Shown in pieces: positions 35,380-44,099 of a stretch of 64,000 bases of DNA (position 1 is its first letter; every line of letters starts with the position of its first letter). Source of the DNA: Bacteroidia bacterium (GTDB lineage Bacteria > Bacteroidota > Bacteroidia > CAIKAF01); assembly GCA_030427255.1 (NCBI GenBank), contig JAUHWY010000011.1, positions 23,933-87,932 on the forward strand, in the 5' to 3' direction. The position numbers and the translations under genes are program-made. The notes under the pieces are model-generated. The model saw only the letters and a list, made by a program, of their open reading frames with translations, searched no databases and was not told where the DNA came from.

Positions 35380-36849
35380 ATGCCCAGAACTGTTTTGATT
35401 TTGTTGTTGGCCTTTGCTGCGCTTTTTTCTTGTGGCGAATCTGCTCCCGAAGGACAAGAAACCCTTTCCAAAGCTCAAGCCTCCGACTTGCTTGAAGCCT
35501 GGCCCGATAGCGGTATATACCCCCTAAGGCAGCACATCTCCAGCCAGCATACGCCATTGGACAAATTCAAGATAGAACATGCCTTTGACGGAGATCCTGA
35601 AACACGCTGGGAAAGTAGGGTAGGCCTCAATGTGGGCGAAGGAATGTATTGGACCTTTGATGGGCTGCCGGCTAAGGAAATGCAAGTGGATGTCGCAAAA
35701 GGTGCGGGCTTGGCCAGGGTATCCGCAATACGGGTGTGGCTGAATGGTAGTTTTTTGGGTCAATTTCCTTCCGGTGCTCCGGTTTCTTTTCATGCCCCGG
35801 TTTACGAATTGGTGGTTCAATTGCTGTGCGATGAGGGCTGGAACCCGGTGAGCTTGCCTCTAAACAACCGTTATGGAGATTCCCTAATGCTTACCAAACG
35901 CTATTTTTCTAAGATGTACAATTCTCGTCCGGTAGGTATTTCCGAAATTCGCTTTCTGGATCATTCCGGAGCCGTGATGCCGGTAAAGGCTAAGCCAAGA
36001 TACTCCGCCAATATGAGGGTGACCGGACCGGGCTACAAAACCGATAAGTACACCTTACACGACGGCTTGCTGTACTCAGGGATTCGGCTCAGACCCGGGG
36101 AAGGCGATCGGCGTTTTTTTTACCAGTTTAGAACCAACTTACCCTTACAGGGCTTTCGACTTTTTGCCACAGGTGCGGAAGATGCCCGCATGACCTTTCG
36201 CTTGTTTCCGCCCAACGGTGAGGAGCGTTCTTGGGAAGTCAAGCCCGGTTGGAATGTGCTACCGGTTCTAAAAGATACCTTGGGTGGGCGTCATTTTTCA
36301 TTTGGCTGGCAAGAGGTACCTCGCATTCCGGAATTGGCCCTTATGGAATTGGACATTTGGTCGGGTGCCCGCTGGTTTCAATTGGTAGAGGACTCCGTGG
36401 AATCTATGCCCCTCCGCCGAAAGGACAGCTTAATGAAAACCGCATTGGCTCCCATGGTTGACCAGGTAATTCGCTACGAAAGACATTGGGCCAAATCTCC
36501 AAGCGATGGAACGGTATGGGATGGTGAACGAGATGTACCTTTTGATACGCAAGAGCGCCAATGGGAGCGCATCGAAAGTTGCTTCCGTGCCGATGGTAGT
36601 TTCTGGTATTTTTTGGAATTTGGAAGACCATTGGAGCAAAGCGGCGCACGTTACCTGGCTTTGGGACGCTGGTTCCCTGTCGACTCCAGTTTTCAAAACT
36701 TAGCCTTGACCTACGATTATTTTTCAGAAAACACAAACAGCACCACCAGGCTCTACGATAAAGGAAGCGATAGTTTAAAGGTACACTTGGACCAAAGCCT
36801 TTTCCAGTCCTCCGACCCTTGGTTGCGGGGATTCCCTTTGCGTTATTAG
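35380..36849 (+). CDS. Lipoprotein with NADase-type glycan-binding (discoidin-like) domain
   Basis: A 489-aa protein with a lipoprotein signal (LLLAFAALFSCGES). Residues about 40-175 show the discoidin-like pattern AFDGDPETRWESR...GVGEGMYWTF, AKEMQVDVAKGAGLARVSAIRVWLNGSFLGQF, and EIRFLD, as in NADase-type glycan-binding domains. A C-terminal half with beta strands follows and is not recognised. It may bind cell-wall or surface glycans. ATG 35380 is preferred to the TTG at 35374. It is followed by repeats rather than a linked gene. Confidence 0.6.
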   Translation: MPRTVLILLLAFAALFSCGESAPEGQETLSKAQASDLLEAWPDSGIYPLRQHISSQHTPLDKFKIEHAFDGDPETRWESRVGLNVGEGMYWTFDGLPAKEMQVDVAKGAGLARVSAIRVWLNGSFLGQFPSGAPVSFHAPVYELVVQLLCDEGWNPVSLPLNNRYGDSLMLTKRYFSKMYNSRPVGISEIRFLDHSGAVMPVKAKPRYSANMRVTGPGYKTDKYTLHDGLLYSGIRLRPGEGDRRFFYQFRTNLPLQGFRLFATGAEDARMTFRLFPPNGEERSWEVKPGWNVLPVLKDTLGGRHFSFGWQEVPRIPELALMELDIWSGARWFQLVEDSVESMPLRRKDSLMKTALAPMVDQVIRYERHWAKSPSDGTVWDGERDVPFDTQERQWERIESCFRADGSFWYFLEFGRPLEQSGARYLALGRWFPVDSSFQNLALTYDYFSENTNSTTRLYDKGSDSLKVHLDQSLFQSSDPWLRGFPLRY

Positions 36850-36868
36850 AAACGCAGCGAGGCGGAAT

Positions 36869-36903
36869 CCACAGCTTTCTCAGAAAAGGCCTACGAATTT
36901 TCG
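36869..36903. repeat. CCACAGCTTTCTCAGAAA repeat, copy 1
   Basis: The block CCACAGCTTTCTCAGAAAAG followed by GCCTACGAATTTTCG recurs at 38569, 39479 and 61629. It starts 20 bp after the preceding gene. The following 36935-36995 also resembles 38413-38473 (about 60 bp, CCAAAC..AAACT.CAAAGAATC pattern). Confidence 0.75.
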
Positions 36904-37113
36904 GTATCCATTCAAAAAGTCCTTAAATTTCCATATGCCATCGGCCATCCAAACCAAAAACTGCAAAGAATCAAGCGAAATTTGCTTTTCAAAACTTGAT
37001 ACCAAGGCCGGTAATGAATGGCTTTGCTGCTCGGGGCAAGTATTCCGGCGGAGCTGTTCGTTTGAGTTTAACCAGCCGGAAAACAAGCTCTATTGGAATT
37101 GCAAGAAGTTTTT

Positions 37114-37440
37114 TTAGGGAACCAGTTTAAAAATCTGCTCCAGTTCTTTATCAGAAATGGTACTTTTTTCCGATTTATCGAAAATGGAAGCAAGATAAAC
37201 CGTATTCTGGGCTACCTTAAAATACGTAATCACTCTTGCACCACCCTATTTCCCTTTGCCTTTTGAGGCAATGGCAAGGCGTATTTTATAAAAACCATTC
37301 CCAATGGCTGTACCCTGTTCCGGGGCATTGCTAAGCAATTCGATAAGCCCGGCCAAGTCCCTTTTAAGCGAAGGATATTTTTTTGCCAACCGTTTAGCCT
37401 GCTTATCGAATAACGGTAAAGACGCAACATTATAACTCAT
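37114..37440 (-). pseudogene. RelE/ParE-family toxin broken by an in-frame TAG
   Basis: The minus strand reads MSYNVASLPLFDKQAKRLAKK...YPSLKRDLAGLIELLSNAPEQG...IRLAIASKGKGK, then TAG (37248-37246). It continues in the same frame as GGARVITYFKVAQNTVYLASIFDKSEKSTISDKELEQI to TAA at 37114. The two halves together are 108 aa and match one RelE-like toxin, an mRNA-cleaving ribosome-dependent RNase. The stop most likely replaced a Ser codon (TCG to TAG). It overlaps the antitoxin gene by 11 bases. A sequencing error is possible. Confidence 0.75.
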
Positions 37441-37663
37441 CCAACAGATCCTTTGCAGGTCGTGCGTTTAGTTTGCCCTGTTCCACCAATTTAAGCTCTG
37501 TTACAGCTTCTTTGAGTTCTTGCAAAATCTGTTCTTTGCTAGGCTCCTCATATTCCAATGCTTCCAAATCTTTATACCGTTTTTTTAGTTCCTTCCACTC
37601 GCTGATGGGAATGTAAACTCCGGTAGCTTTTCCTTTACCGTCTTGTATTATTTGTACTTTCAT
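37430..37663 (-). CDS. Type II antitoxin partner of the RelE-like toxin
   Basis: A 77-aa acidic protein. The N-terminal strand MKVQIIQDGKGKATGVYIPISEWKELKK is a typical opening for Phd/YefM- or RelB-like antitoxins of Bacteroidota, and the C-terminal half (YEEPSKEQILQELKEAVTELKLVEQGKLNARPAKDLLDEL) would wrap the toxin. Antitoxin then toxin, with an 11-base overlap, is the usual arrangement. It is intact although its toxin carries a stop codon. Confidence 0.7.
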   Translation of the reverse strand: MKVQIIQDGKGKATGVYIPISEWKELKKRYKDLEALEYEEPSKEQILQELKEAVTELKLVEQGKLNARPAKDLLDEL

Positions 37664-37670
37664 GTCTAAG

Positions 37671-37808
37671 TTATTTAGGCGTTATGTTTAGATGAAAGAA
37701 ATCCTGAAACTTCTTTTTACAAGCATGGTATCCAGCTTTTTTCGGCAACCCTTTCTCATGGCGGATCTGTTTTTTTAATTCGCCTACTTCCCTTTGCAAT
37801 GCTTCGTT
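37671..37808 (-). pseudogene. Possible short gene remnant upstream of the antitoxin
   Basis: A 45-codon open stretch without a start codon (LYNEALQREVGELKKQIRHE, then KGLPKKAGYHACKKKFQDFF). It ends at TAA 37671, just upstream of the antitoxin ATG. The coiled-coil-like start and basic end look coding, but no family was recognised. It may be the tail of a gene destroyed by the repeats. Confidence 0.3.
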
Positions 37809-37860
37809 ATAAAGTTAGTCAATCTAACAATTATGGGAGAAAAGAGAAGCTTCATAAACC

Positions 37861-38335
37861 ATAACGGCCTAAAAGAGTATCTGTTTTGTGAAGATATGAG
37901 AGTCCCAGGGGGGGCCAGAATGAGAATGAGAGAGAGAATGAGGAGTTAAACTCCATAAATCACCCGAGCCCATAGGAGTATTTATATTTTGAAGATCCCG
38001 AGCCCCCGGGTGTCCAGAATGAGCATGAGAGAGAGAATGAGGAGTGAAACTCTATAAATCACCCAAGCCCATAGGAGTATTAATATTTTGAAGATCCGGA
38101 GCCCCCGGGTGTCCAGAATGAGCATGAGAGAGAGAATGAGGAGGTAGCGACGCATCATTATGCGTCGCCATGATTAAAAGGAACGTAATATCTAAGACAA
38201 TCTATATTTTGAAGATCCGGGAGCCCCCGCTTGTCCGGAATGAGCATGAGAGAGAGAATGAGGAGTGAAACTCCATAAATCATCATAGCCTATAAGAATA
38301 TCTATTTTGTGAAGATCGGGGCCCACCCCCCATGG
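37861..38335. repeat. 99-bp tandem repeat array, about 4.5 units
   Basis: Units carry a GAATGAGCATGAGAGAGAGA block, an AATGAGGAGTGAAACTCC block with a small palindrome, and TATATTTTGAAGATCCGGAG. The CCAGAATGAG landmark recurs at 99-bp spacing (near 37916, 38015 and 38114), then 122 bp later. In the third unit the palindrome slot is replaced by the hairpin AGCGACGCATCATTATGCGT (38146-38168). No ORF of note. The same unit recurs near 39.7 kb. Confidence 0.85.
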
Positions 38336-38412
38336 ACAAGTTACGGAATCCCATACCGGAAGCCGTAAATTAAACGTTTATAAACGGATAGTCACGGGAT
38401 TTTTCTAACTTG

Positions 38413-38637
38413 AGGTATGCAAGCGGCTGTCCAAACCGGAAACTCCAAAGAATCAAGCGGAATTTGCTTTTCAAGGGAAGACAAGGCGGTGGCTGGGCTG
38501 AGGGGAGCAAGAGATTGGAGCAAGAGCAAGAGGGTAGCGACGCATTGCCATGCGTCGCTCGGCGGCATCCACAGCTTTCTCAGAAAAGGCCTACGAATTT
38601 TCGTAAACCCTTGTCGCTGTTGGTATTCGCAAATTTT
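38413..38637. repeat. Composite repeat block (60-bp repeat, GCGACGCAT palindrome, CCACAGCTTT repeat copy 2)
   Basis: Three modules. Positions 38413-38473 resemble 36935-36995. Positions 38536-38559 are the palindrome AGCGACGCATTGCCATGCGT plus CGCT. Positions 38569-38637 are the CCACAGCTTTCTCAGAAAAG repeat with its longer tail (TTGGTATTCGCAAATTTT), as at 61629. AGCAAGAG repeats lie at about 38508-38532. No gene seen. Confidence 0.75.
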
Positions 38638-38771
38638 TAAGGATATGGGATGGTTTTGGGAAAAATTAGAAGTTTGGTGAGGATTTTGAATGAAAGGTGA
38701 GAATCTAACAGGTATAATTCCGTGTTAGGGTTATGGCAAATTCTTTATTCTCTTGGACCACTTTTCGGGGT

Positions 38772-39041
38772 TTATTGATGTGTGAATACTGCTCTTAAAA
38801 TAACCATTTTTAAACCTTCATCCACGGTAAAATGAAGCATAAACGGAAATTTTTTCATAGGTAAACACCTAACATTATCGTAACGTATGTTAAAAAAAGG
38901 ATGTTTTTCTAAAACAAGTAAGTGCTTATTTAAACTTTCTTCAAATCTTTTTCCTAAACCTATTTCTTGGTCTTCATAATAGTCAATAGCCTGTTGAATG
39001 TCTTTAATTGCTTCAGGATCAATGAAAATGCTGAAAGTCAC
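38772..39041 (-). CDS. ParE/RelE-family toxin with frameshifted C-terminus
   Basis: An 89-aa protein: SIFIDPEAIKDIQQAIDYYE, GLGKRFEESLNKHLLVLEKHPFFNIRYDNVRCLPMKKFPFMLHF, VILRAVFTHQ. This is a ParE/RelE-superfamily fold. The family normally ends AVFHTS.NPEKW. Here adding one C after GTATTC restores AVFHTSINPEKWSKRIKNLP to a stop at 38731, so a single-base deletion has cut the last residues. The truncation may inactivate the toxin or be an assembly error. Its ATG is 2 bp from the antitoxin stop (39044). Confidence 0.75.
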   Translation of the reverse strand: MTFSIFIDPEAIKDIQQAIDYYEDQEIGLGKRFEESLNKHLLVLEKHPFFNIRYDNVRCLPMKKFPFMLHFTVDEGLKMVILRAVFTHQ

Positions 39042-39043
39042 TT

Positions 39044-39253
39044 TTAAGGCTTTTCTTTAAAAATAAAATGTTTTCTTGCATCTTCCCATGGAACCATTTT
39101 ACCCGCTTCCGTAGTGCTGATTCGTCTGCGAACCTCAGCTTTATGCTGCTCCGTAATGTTCGTTTGTTCAGAAACTTCAATGCCAAGTTGGTTCATGAGT
39201 TCCAACACAAAACTTAATTTATTCTCCGGTATTCTTATTGTTAGCTCTTTCAT
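39044..39253 (-). CDS. Type II antitoxin for the ParE/RelE-like toxin
   Basis: A 69-aa protein (MKELTIRIPENKLSFVLELM...NQLGIEVSEQTNITEQHKAE). It lies directly upstream of the toxin gene on the same strand, the usual antitoxin position. The N-terminal strand resembles ribbon-helix-helix or addiction-module antitoxins, and the C-terminal tail (MVPWEDARKHFIFKEKP) looks like a toxin-wrapping segment. Confidence 0.7.
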   Translation of the reverse strand: MKELTIRIPENKLSFVLELMNQLGIEVSEQTNITEQHKAEVRRRISTTEAGKMVPWEDARKHFIFKEKP

Positions 39254-39478
39254 AGTATTCTAAAGAATAGTTTTCTTCCGTTTATTGTTTGCAGGGCCTT
39301 TTAAATGCCGAATACTTGGTGGGCATTCCAAATTTAGACAATTAAAGTGCATTTTAAAAACCTCCGATAATCCTTTTAAACATAACAGATTTGCTTTTAG
39401 AATCATCACAAGTCCCTGACTAATTTAGGGCAGGAGGAGTTTTGGACAAATTCATTTGATAAAGCGTTTTAAGCGCGG

Positions 39479-39515
39479 CCCACAGCTTTCTCAGAAAGGG
39501 CCTAAGAGTTTTCGT
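39479..39515. repeat. CCACAGCTTTCTCAGAAA repeat, copy 3
   Basis: CCACAGCTTTCTCAGAAAGG followed by GCCTAAGAGTTTTCG. A diverged copy, lacking the TTGGTATTCGC tail. The 39254-39478 stretch upstream shows nothing recognisable. Confidence 0.7.
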
Positions 39516-39535
39516 AATGAATTGTGGTTGTTGGT

Positions 39536-39690
39536 TTTGGGGCGTTTCCGGGCCCTTACCTTTACTCCTCGCCGCCACCGCAGGGAGCGCTAATGCCCAA
39601 AGGAGCTTCCTGTGGTCGCTCTTTGTGCCTAAGCGCTCCGGCGGTCGCGGCTGTGGGGTATCGGTGCGGTCCCTACGCCAAAAGCAGAGT
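39536..39690 (+). repeat. GC-rich foldable intergenic element, copy F
   Basis: It starts TTTTGGGGCGTTTCCGGGCC and shares CCCTTACCTTTACTCC, CTCTTTGTGCCTAAGCG and GGGGTATCGGTGCGGTCCCT with copy E. AGCGCTAATGCCCAAAGGAG (from 39586) pairs with 39618-39637. It is joined directly to the second 99-bp repeat array. Confidence 0.7.
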
Positions 39691-39985
39691 GGGTTTGAGA
39701 GTGAGAGCGAGGAGTGAATCTCCTTAAATCCTCGCAGCCTTTAAGAATATCTATATTTTGAAGATCCGGGGCCCAACGCTTGTCCGGAATGAGAATGAGA
39801 GAGAGAATGAGGAGTGAAACTTCATAAATCATCATAGCTATAAGAATATCTATTTTGTGAAGATCTGGAAACCCTCAAGTATTTGGAATGAGAATGAGAG
39901 AGTGAATGAGGATAAGGAGTGCATCTTCAAAAATCAGGATAACAGATAAGCGTATCTATTTTGTAAATATCGAAGCCACGGGATG
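39680..39985. repeat. 99-bp tandem repeat array, second locus, about 3 units
   Basis: The same unit as at 37861, with GGAATGAG landmarks about 98 bp apart (39786 and 39884). The palindrome slot is diverged in each unit (GGAGTGAAACTTC, GGAGTGCATCTTC). It ends near 39985. Confidence 0.75.
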
Positions 39986-40359
39986 GCTTTGCTTCAAGTG
40001 CGTTTTCTTTGGGGGCTTGGAGTAAGGGCCGGATAAGGCGCCATGAAAAAAATAGTTTACGAAAGAAAGTTCAAAATTTGGAAACGATTCCATAATATGG
40101 ACGTGAAAGCTTTGTGATTGCTGGGGTTTGCGGGTTTGTAGTTAAAGCCCATTAATTTTTTCTAACTCTCTGCTTTTTAGTCTAATGTTCCAGTGTTTTC
40201 AAGGGGTACATGTCTATTTTTTAAAAATAAATGTCTAATGGGGTTGATGAGTCGTCCATTTGGATGGTATTTGAGACTTTCTTAAGTTTGGTTAAATCTT
40301 GTTTGGGGAAACAAGTAAATGAAGAATAGTTTATGTAAGTATCACGCTAACCATCCAAC
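39986..40359. other. Leader region of the Rhs gene cluster
   Basis: Noncoding. A short GC piece, GGCCGGATAAGGCGCC (about 40028-40043), looks like the end of a GC-rich element on the minus strand. A hairpin CTTGTTT-GGGG-AAACAAG is at 40298-40315, 45 bp before the first gene. The promoter was not located with confidence. Confidence 0.4.
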
Positions 40360-42948
40360 ATGTCGATCCGCTTACTTTGTTTGATTATTTTGAGCACAAG
40401 CTCCGGAAGCACCCTAATGTTTGCACAGTTGGGGATTGATTATCCGGCTCCATTTGCTCCCAATGGTCATGTGGGCGAACTCTTTGCATGTCAATTGCGG
40501 TTGCTGGGTGGGATGCAAGTGCCCTTTGTTTTGGAATTGGAAGTGCGGAACGATTCGGGTGCGGTCATCAGCAAGTTAAGGTCGCAGGCCCTATCCCCGG
40601 AGCAATTGCCTTTAGGACTGAATAGAGCCAATTATGGTCAATTGCAATGGACCACGGTTCGGGGGCGTAAACCGGAACCAATGACCGGTGAGTTGATGCT
40701 CCGTCCCGGAAGTTATGTGTGTGTGGTTCGGGCGCTTGACCAAGCCACAGAAGGGGTGCTTGCAGAAGTGACTCAGTTTTACACCGAACGCAGGCATCGG
40801 GTTGGTCCTGAAAGTAAAGGCGATACCGAGCGTTTGATGGACCGAAAGTTGAGCAGCAGCGGACAAGCAAGTGCAGAGTTTGTGCACAATACTTGGGAGT
40901 ATGAGGGGAATGCCTTACCGCGCACCTATGCCCAGTTTCAAATGCAACCCACCCTTAGGGTAATGGGATTGCCCCTTTTTGCTGATATACGGGTTAATAC
41001 CTTTCAAGGCGCGGCATTTCAGCCGATGAACCAGTTTACGGTAGGCTTTAGTGGCGACCATCTGAAAGGACTGTTTTTGGAGGCCCTACTGGAGAAGAAA
41101 CGAAGAAAAGCAGAGCATTTAAAGCGTTTGGCCGCTGGAGATCAAGCCAAGCTTTACGAGCAGCAATTGTACGATAGTCTGTTAAAAACTCCGGAGGCAA
41201 AGGAAGGTTTGGCCTTTTTAGCCAAGAAGGACAGTTTGGAGGCATTGAAGGACGGTTATGTGGATAGCTTGCACAGTCTAAGGGGTTTTGGGGATTTGCC
41301 TATGGATAGCTTAAGTGAGCTACAGAAATCAAGACTGGACAGTTTAAAACAGAATGACCCCAATTATCGGCGGTTCCAGCAGTGGGTGGAAAGCTATGAG
41401 GCCATCGAAGCCCAGGCAAAGGCCTACGAGGGGTACCGCGATATGGCGGAAAGGAAGGTTCAGTTGGACCGTTATCTGGATCATCAATCGTTGGTAGATA
41501 CTTTAGTGCCACCTGTATCGAGCAGCGATTATGAACGATTGAAGGACTTAGAGCAGGGCTTGGATGCGGAAGGCTTGGGGAGCCCGTGGTTGCGCTGGCT
41601 TATGCGGGTAAACCGGCTTAGCTTTGGTGCAAATTATGCCAGATTCAGTGAGCTGACCTTGGACAGAACCCGAACGGATGGGGTGCACTTTGCTTGGGCT
41701 TCGGATTATGTGTTTTTGGAAGTGGTGCATGGGCAACTGCTTCAGCCGGTAATATCCTTGGAGGCCAGCCAAGCCAGCTATGGACGGAAGCTTACCGGGG
41801 TTCGTGCCGGTGTAGGGCATAAAGACCGCCACTTCTTAGCTATTAATTGGCAGCAAAATGCCGACGATATAAGCTCTATTGAACCTAGAGATAGCGTGTT
41901 TCAATACCAAGTTACCCCGCAGCAAAACATTGCGGTGAGTGTAGAGGGGCAGGTTTCTTTGATTGACAAGGCGCTTAGATTTACCAGTGAATGGGCCATG
42001 TCTGCTACGGAGATGGACGCTTCTATTGCTTACGATACCTTGTTGGGTCTTGAAAAGCCGGATTTGTATGGCACAATGCTTAGGGGTCATAGTAATTATG
42101 TAGGCCAACAAGCGGGTTATGCCTGGCAACAGGCCTTGAAATTGGATTTGAGTAGCCTTGGGTTAAAAGCGGAGGCCAAGTATAAGCGTGTGGATGGAGG
42201 TTATCGATCCAATGGGGTAGCTTTTTTGCAAAGAAATATTGAATTAACCGAGCTAAGGGCTTCTAAAAGCTTGTGGAAGGGGAGGTTGCGCCTTGAAGCT
42301 ATGGCCCAGTACATGGTGCATGGCTTGGACAGCATAAGCCCTCAAAGCAACCGTTGGGGTTGGGGAACTACCTTGGATTTGCGGATTCCTCGCTGGCCTA
42401 GTTTGAGGCTAAGTTACCAACCGGTATTGATGCAATGGGAAGAAACCCAATATTACTTGCATGCTTGGACCGGGCAGGCGCAGTACTCTAGAAAAATACG
42501 AAAAACCCCTACTCAGTGGTTGTTGAGCTACAACCGCCAGCAAGCCGATGCGGGATTAAGCACCAATTCTTACACCTTCAATCAAGTGCTGTTAAATGCT
42601 ACCCAACAATTGGTTGGCTTAAAAGCACAATTGATGGAGGGAATTGGGTATTTGCATCAAAGCAGTGGGGCTTTGCCGGAGATTGAAACCTTGCAATTGT
42701 CGGGTGGAGTAGGGTTTCCCATAGGGAAAAAGCTCCAATTTGACGGCTCGGTTCAATTGAATTATAGTTTTTCGCGGGAACATTCTCTGGGAGGAAGCAC
42801 TGGGCTTAATTGGCAGTTGCATAAATCCTTATCCTGGATGAACCGCATAGAAATGAATCAATACATGCCCATGTTGCTGGATCCACTGTTGCCGCAAACC
42901 GGGTTTGTAGATGTACTGTTCCGTTCCACCCTAAGATACCATTGGTAA
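40360..42948 (+). CDS. Predicted outer-membrane beta-barrel protein, first gene of Rhs cluster
   Basis: An 862-aa protein of unknown family. A signal peptide (MSIRLLCLIILSTSSGSTLMFAQ) is followed by an Ig-like N-terminal domain (LGIDYPAPFAPNGHVGELFACQLRL, LRPGSYVCVVRA; about 24-150). A charged, helical segment (about 235-390; FLEALLEKKRRKAEHLKRL, LAFLAKKDSLEALKDGYV) comes next. The remaining about 450 residues are alternating strands with aromatic residues and short turns, ending STLRYHW, as in an outer-membrane barrel. A porin-like secretion or anchoring role for the following Rhs proteins is inferred from the gene order: next gene overlaps by one base (TAATG). Confidence 0.6.
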   Translation: MSIRLLCLIILSTSSGSTLMFAQLGIDYPAPFAPNGHVGELFACQLRLLGGMQVPFVLELEVRNDSGAVISKLRSQALSPEQLPLGLNRANYGQLQWTTVRGRKPEPMTGELMLRPGSYVCVVRALDQATEGVLAEVTQFYTERRHRVGPESKGDTERLMDRKLSSSGQASAEFVHNTWEYEGNALPRTYAQFQMQPTLRVMGLPLFADIRVNTFQGAAFQPMNQFTVGFSGDHLKGLFLEALLEKKRRKAEHLKRLAAGDQAKLYEQQLYDSLLKTPEAKEGLAFLAKKDSLEALKDGYVDSLHSLRGFGDLPMDSLSELQKSRLDSLKQNDPNYRRFQQWVESYEAIEAQAKAYEGYRDMAERKVQLDRYLDHQSLVDTLVPPVSSSDYERLKDLEQGLDAEGLGSPWLRWLMRVNRLSFGANYARFSELTLDRTRTDGVHFAWASDYVFLEVVHGQLLQPVISLEASQASYGRKLTGVRAGVGHKDRHFLAINWQQNADDISSIEPRDSVFQYQVTPQQNIAVSVEGQVSLIDKALRFTSEWAMSATEMDASIAYDTLLGLEKPDLYGTMLRGHSNYVGQQAGYAWQQALKLDLSSLGLKAEAKYKRVDGGYRSNGVAFLQRNIELTELRASKSLWKGRLRLEAMAQYMVHGLDSISPQSNRWGWGTTLDLRIPRWPSLRLSYQPVLMQWEETQYYLHAWTGQAQYSRKIRKTPTQWLLSYNRQQADAGLSTNSYTFNQVLLNATQQLVGLKAQLMEGIGYLHQSSGALPEIETLQLSGGVGFPIGKKLQFDGSVQLNYSFSREHSLGGSTGLNWQLHKSLSWMNRIEMNQYMPMLLDPLLPQTGFVDVLFRSTLRYHW

Positions 42949-44099
42949 TGAGACGAATTAAGTATTTGATTTTTGTAGGAATGTGCATTTGGAGCTTTAC
43001 CCTTCGAGGGCAAAGCGTTCAGGGGGTTCAATTGCATACCCAAGTATTGCCGCCCAATGCCTATGCCTTGGATGTATTTAACCTTTCGGTGTTTTTGCCT
43101 TCTACTGCGGCCGGGAAAGCCTTTGTGGTTGAAGCTGCCTTGTTTACAGAGCAGGGCGCCCCATTGATTCGTTGGCGCACCGGTCCCATCACCAAGAATA
43201 CAGGCATGTTTTTGCTCAACAAGTCCTCTTTGAGCAGCTATGGAAGTTTGCAGCAGGAGGTTTTTGATGGAGCGTTCCAAAGCCAGTTGCAACAGCAGGG
43301 GGGCTTATTGCCTCCCGGCACCTATCAAGTGCGTTACCAAGTGTTTGGACTTAGTCCCTCAGAGCTTTGGGCGGAAGGCGAAGAAGTAGCAGAATCTACC
43401 AGTTTATTCCCTCCGCAGCTTATCGGGCCGGCGGATGGAGATACCCTAAGCCAACCCTATCCTGTATTCAGTTGGAGTCCGGCTATGGGACCGGGGATGA
43501 GTCGGGTAGATTATAGAATAGAAATTGCTCCCATGTTGGAGGGGCAATCCCCCGATCAGGCCTTACTGGCTAATCCCACGCATTTTGAAAAAGACAAGTT
43601 GAGTCAATACCTATTGGCCTATGGAGCGGGATATCGAAAATTTGAACCCAATGTTTGGTATGCTTGGATGGTAAGTGCACGAAGCAATGGGAAAGAAATT
43701 GCCCGCAGTGAGGCTTGGCGATTTATATACACCGAGTTTGAGCCGGACAGTTGTAAGCCAAAACCGGCTTCAGTTTTCTTTGAGTTGGTAGACGAAGTAG
43801 GCGGAGATTATGTATTTGTAAAAGATGGACAATTGAACTTTCAATTTGAGGAAAGCTATACCCTAACTAGGGAGCATTTGAGTTTTGAAATATTGAATGT
43901 GCAAAACAAGGTTGTAGCCAGTGAGCGCAGCTTAGAAAAGCCTTATGTTATGGGGCACAATCGATTTAGCTTGCTCATTTGCAGTCAGGAAGTGGATTTG
44001 GCTCAAGGCTTTTACACCCTTAAAGTAAAGACCGAAAAGGGCCGAGTGCAATGGATGCGCTTTTATAATGGAACCGAAGTAAACCCTTGCAAGCCATGA
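42948..44099 (+). CDS. Secreted Ig-like protein in Rhs cluster (possible TANFOR-type)
   Basis: A 383-aa protein with a signal peptide (IKYLIFVGMCIWSFTLRGQ). The N-terminal domain (about 20-140) parallels that of the preceding 862-aa protein: strands, then GLLPPGTYQVRYQVFGL like LRPGSYVCVVRAL. A second domain carries DTLSQPYPVFSWSPAMGPGM and NVWYAWMVSARSNGKEIARSEAWRF, a fibronectin/Ig-like pattern, and a third is C-terminal. It resembles what I recall as TANFOR-domain proteins of Bacteroidota, but I cannot confirm this. It shares start/stop overlaps with both neighbours (TAATG and ATGA), so it belongs to the same transcript. Confidence 0.55.
   Translation: MRRIKYLIFVGMCIWSFTLRGQSVQGVQLHTQVLPPNAYALDVFNLSVFLPSTAAGKAFVVEAALFTEQGAPLIRWRTGPITKNTGMFLLNKSSLSSYGSLQQEVFDGAFQSQLQQQGGLLPPGTYQVRYQVFGLSPSELWAEGEEVAESTSLFPPQLIGPADGDTLSQPYPVFSWSPAMGPGMSRVDYRIEIAPMLEGQSPDQALLANPTHFEKDKLSQYLLAYGAGYRKFEPNVWYAWMVSARSNGKEIARSEAWRFIYTEFEPDSCKPKPASVFFELVDEVGGDYVFVKDGQLNFQFEESYTLTREHLSFEILNVQNKVVASERSLEKPYVMGHNRFSLLICSQEVDLAQGFYTLKVKTEKGRVQWMRFYNGTEVNPCKP

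Noticed and set aside
37861..38335. Possible CRISPR array or coding repeat
   Set aside because: Units are almost identical over their whole 99 bp, with no variable spacers, and all frames contain stops.
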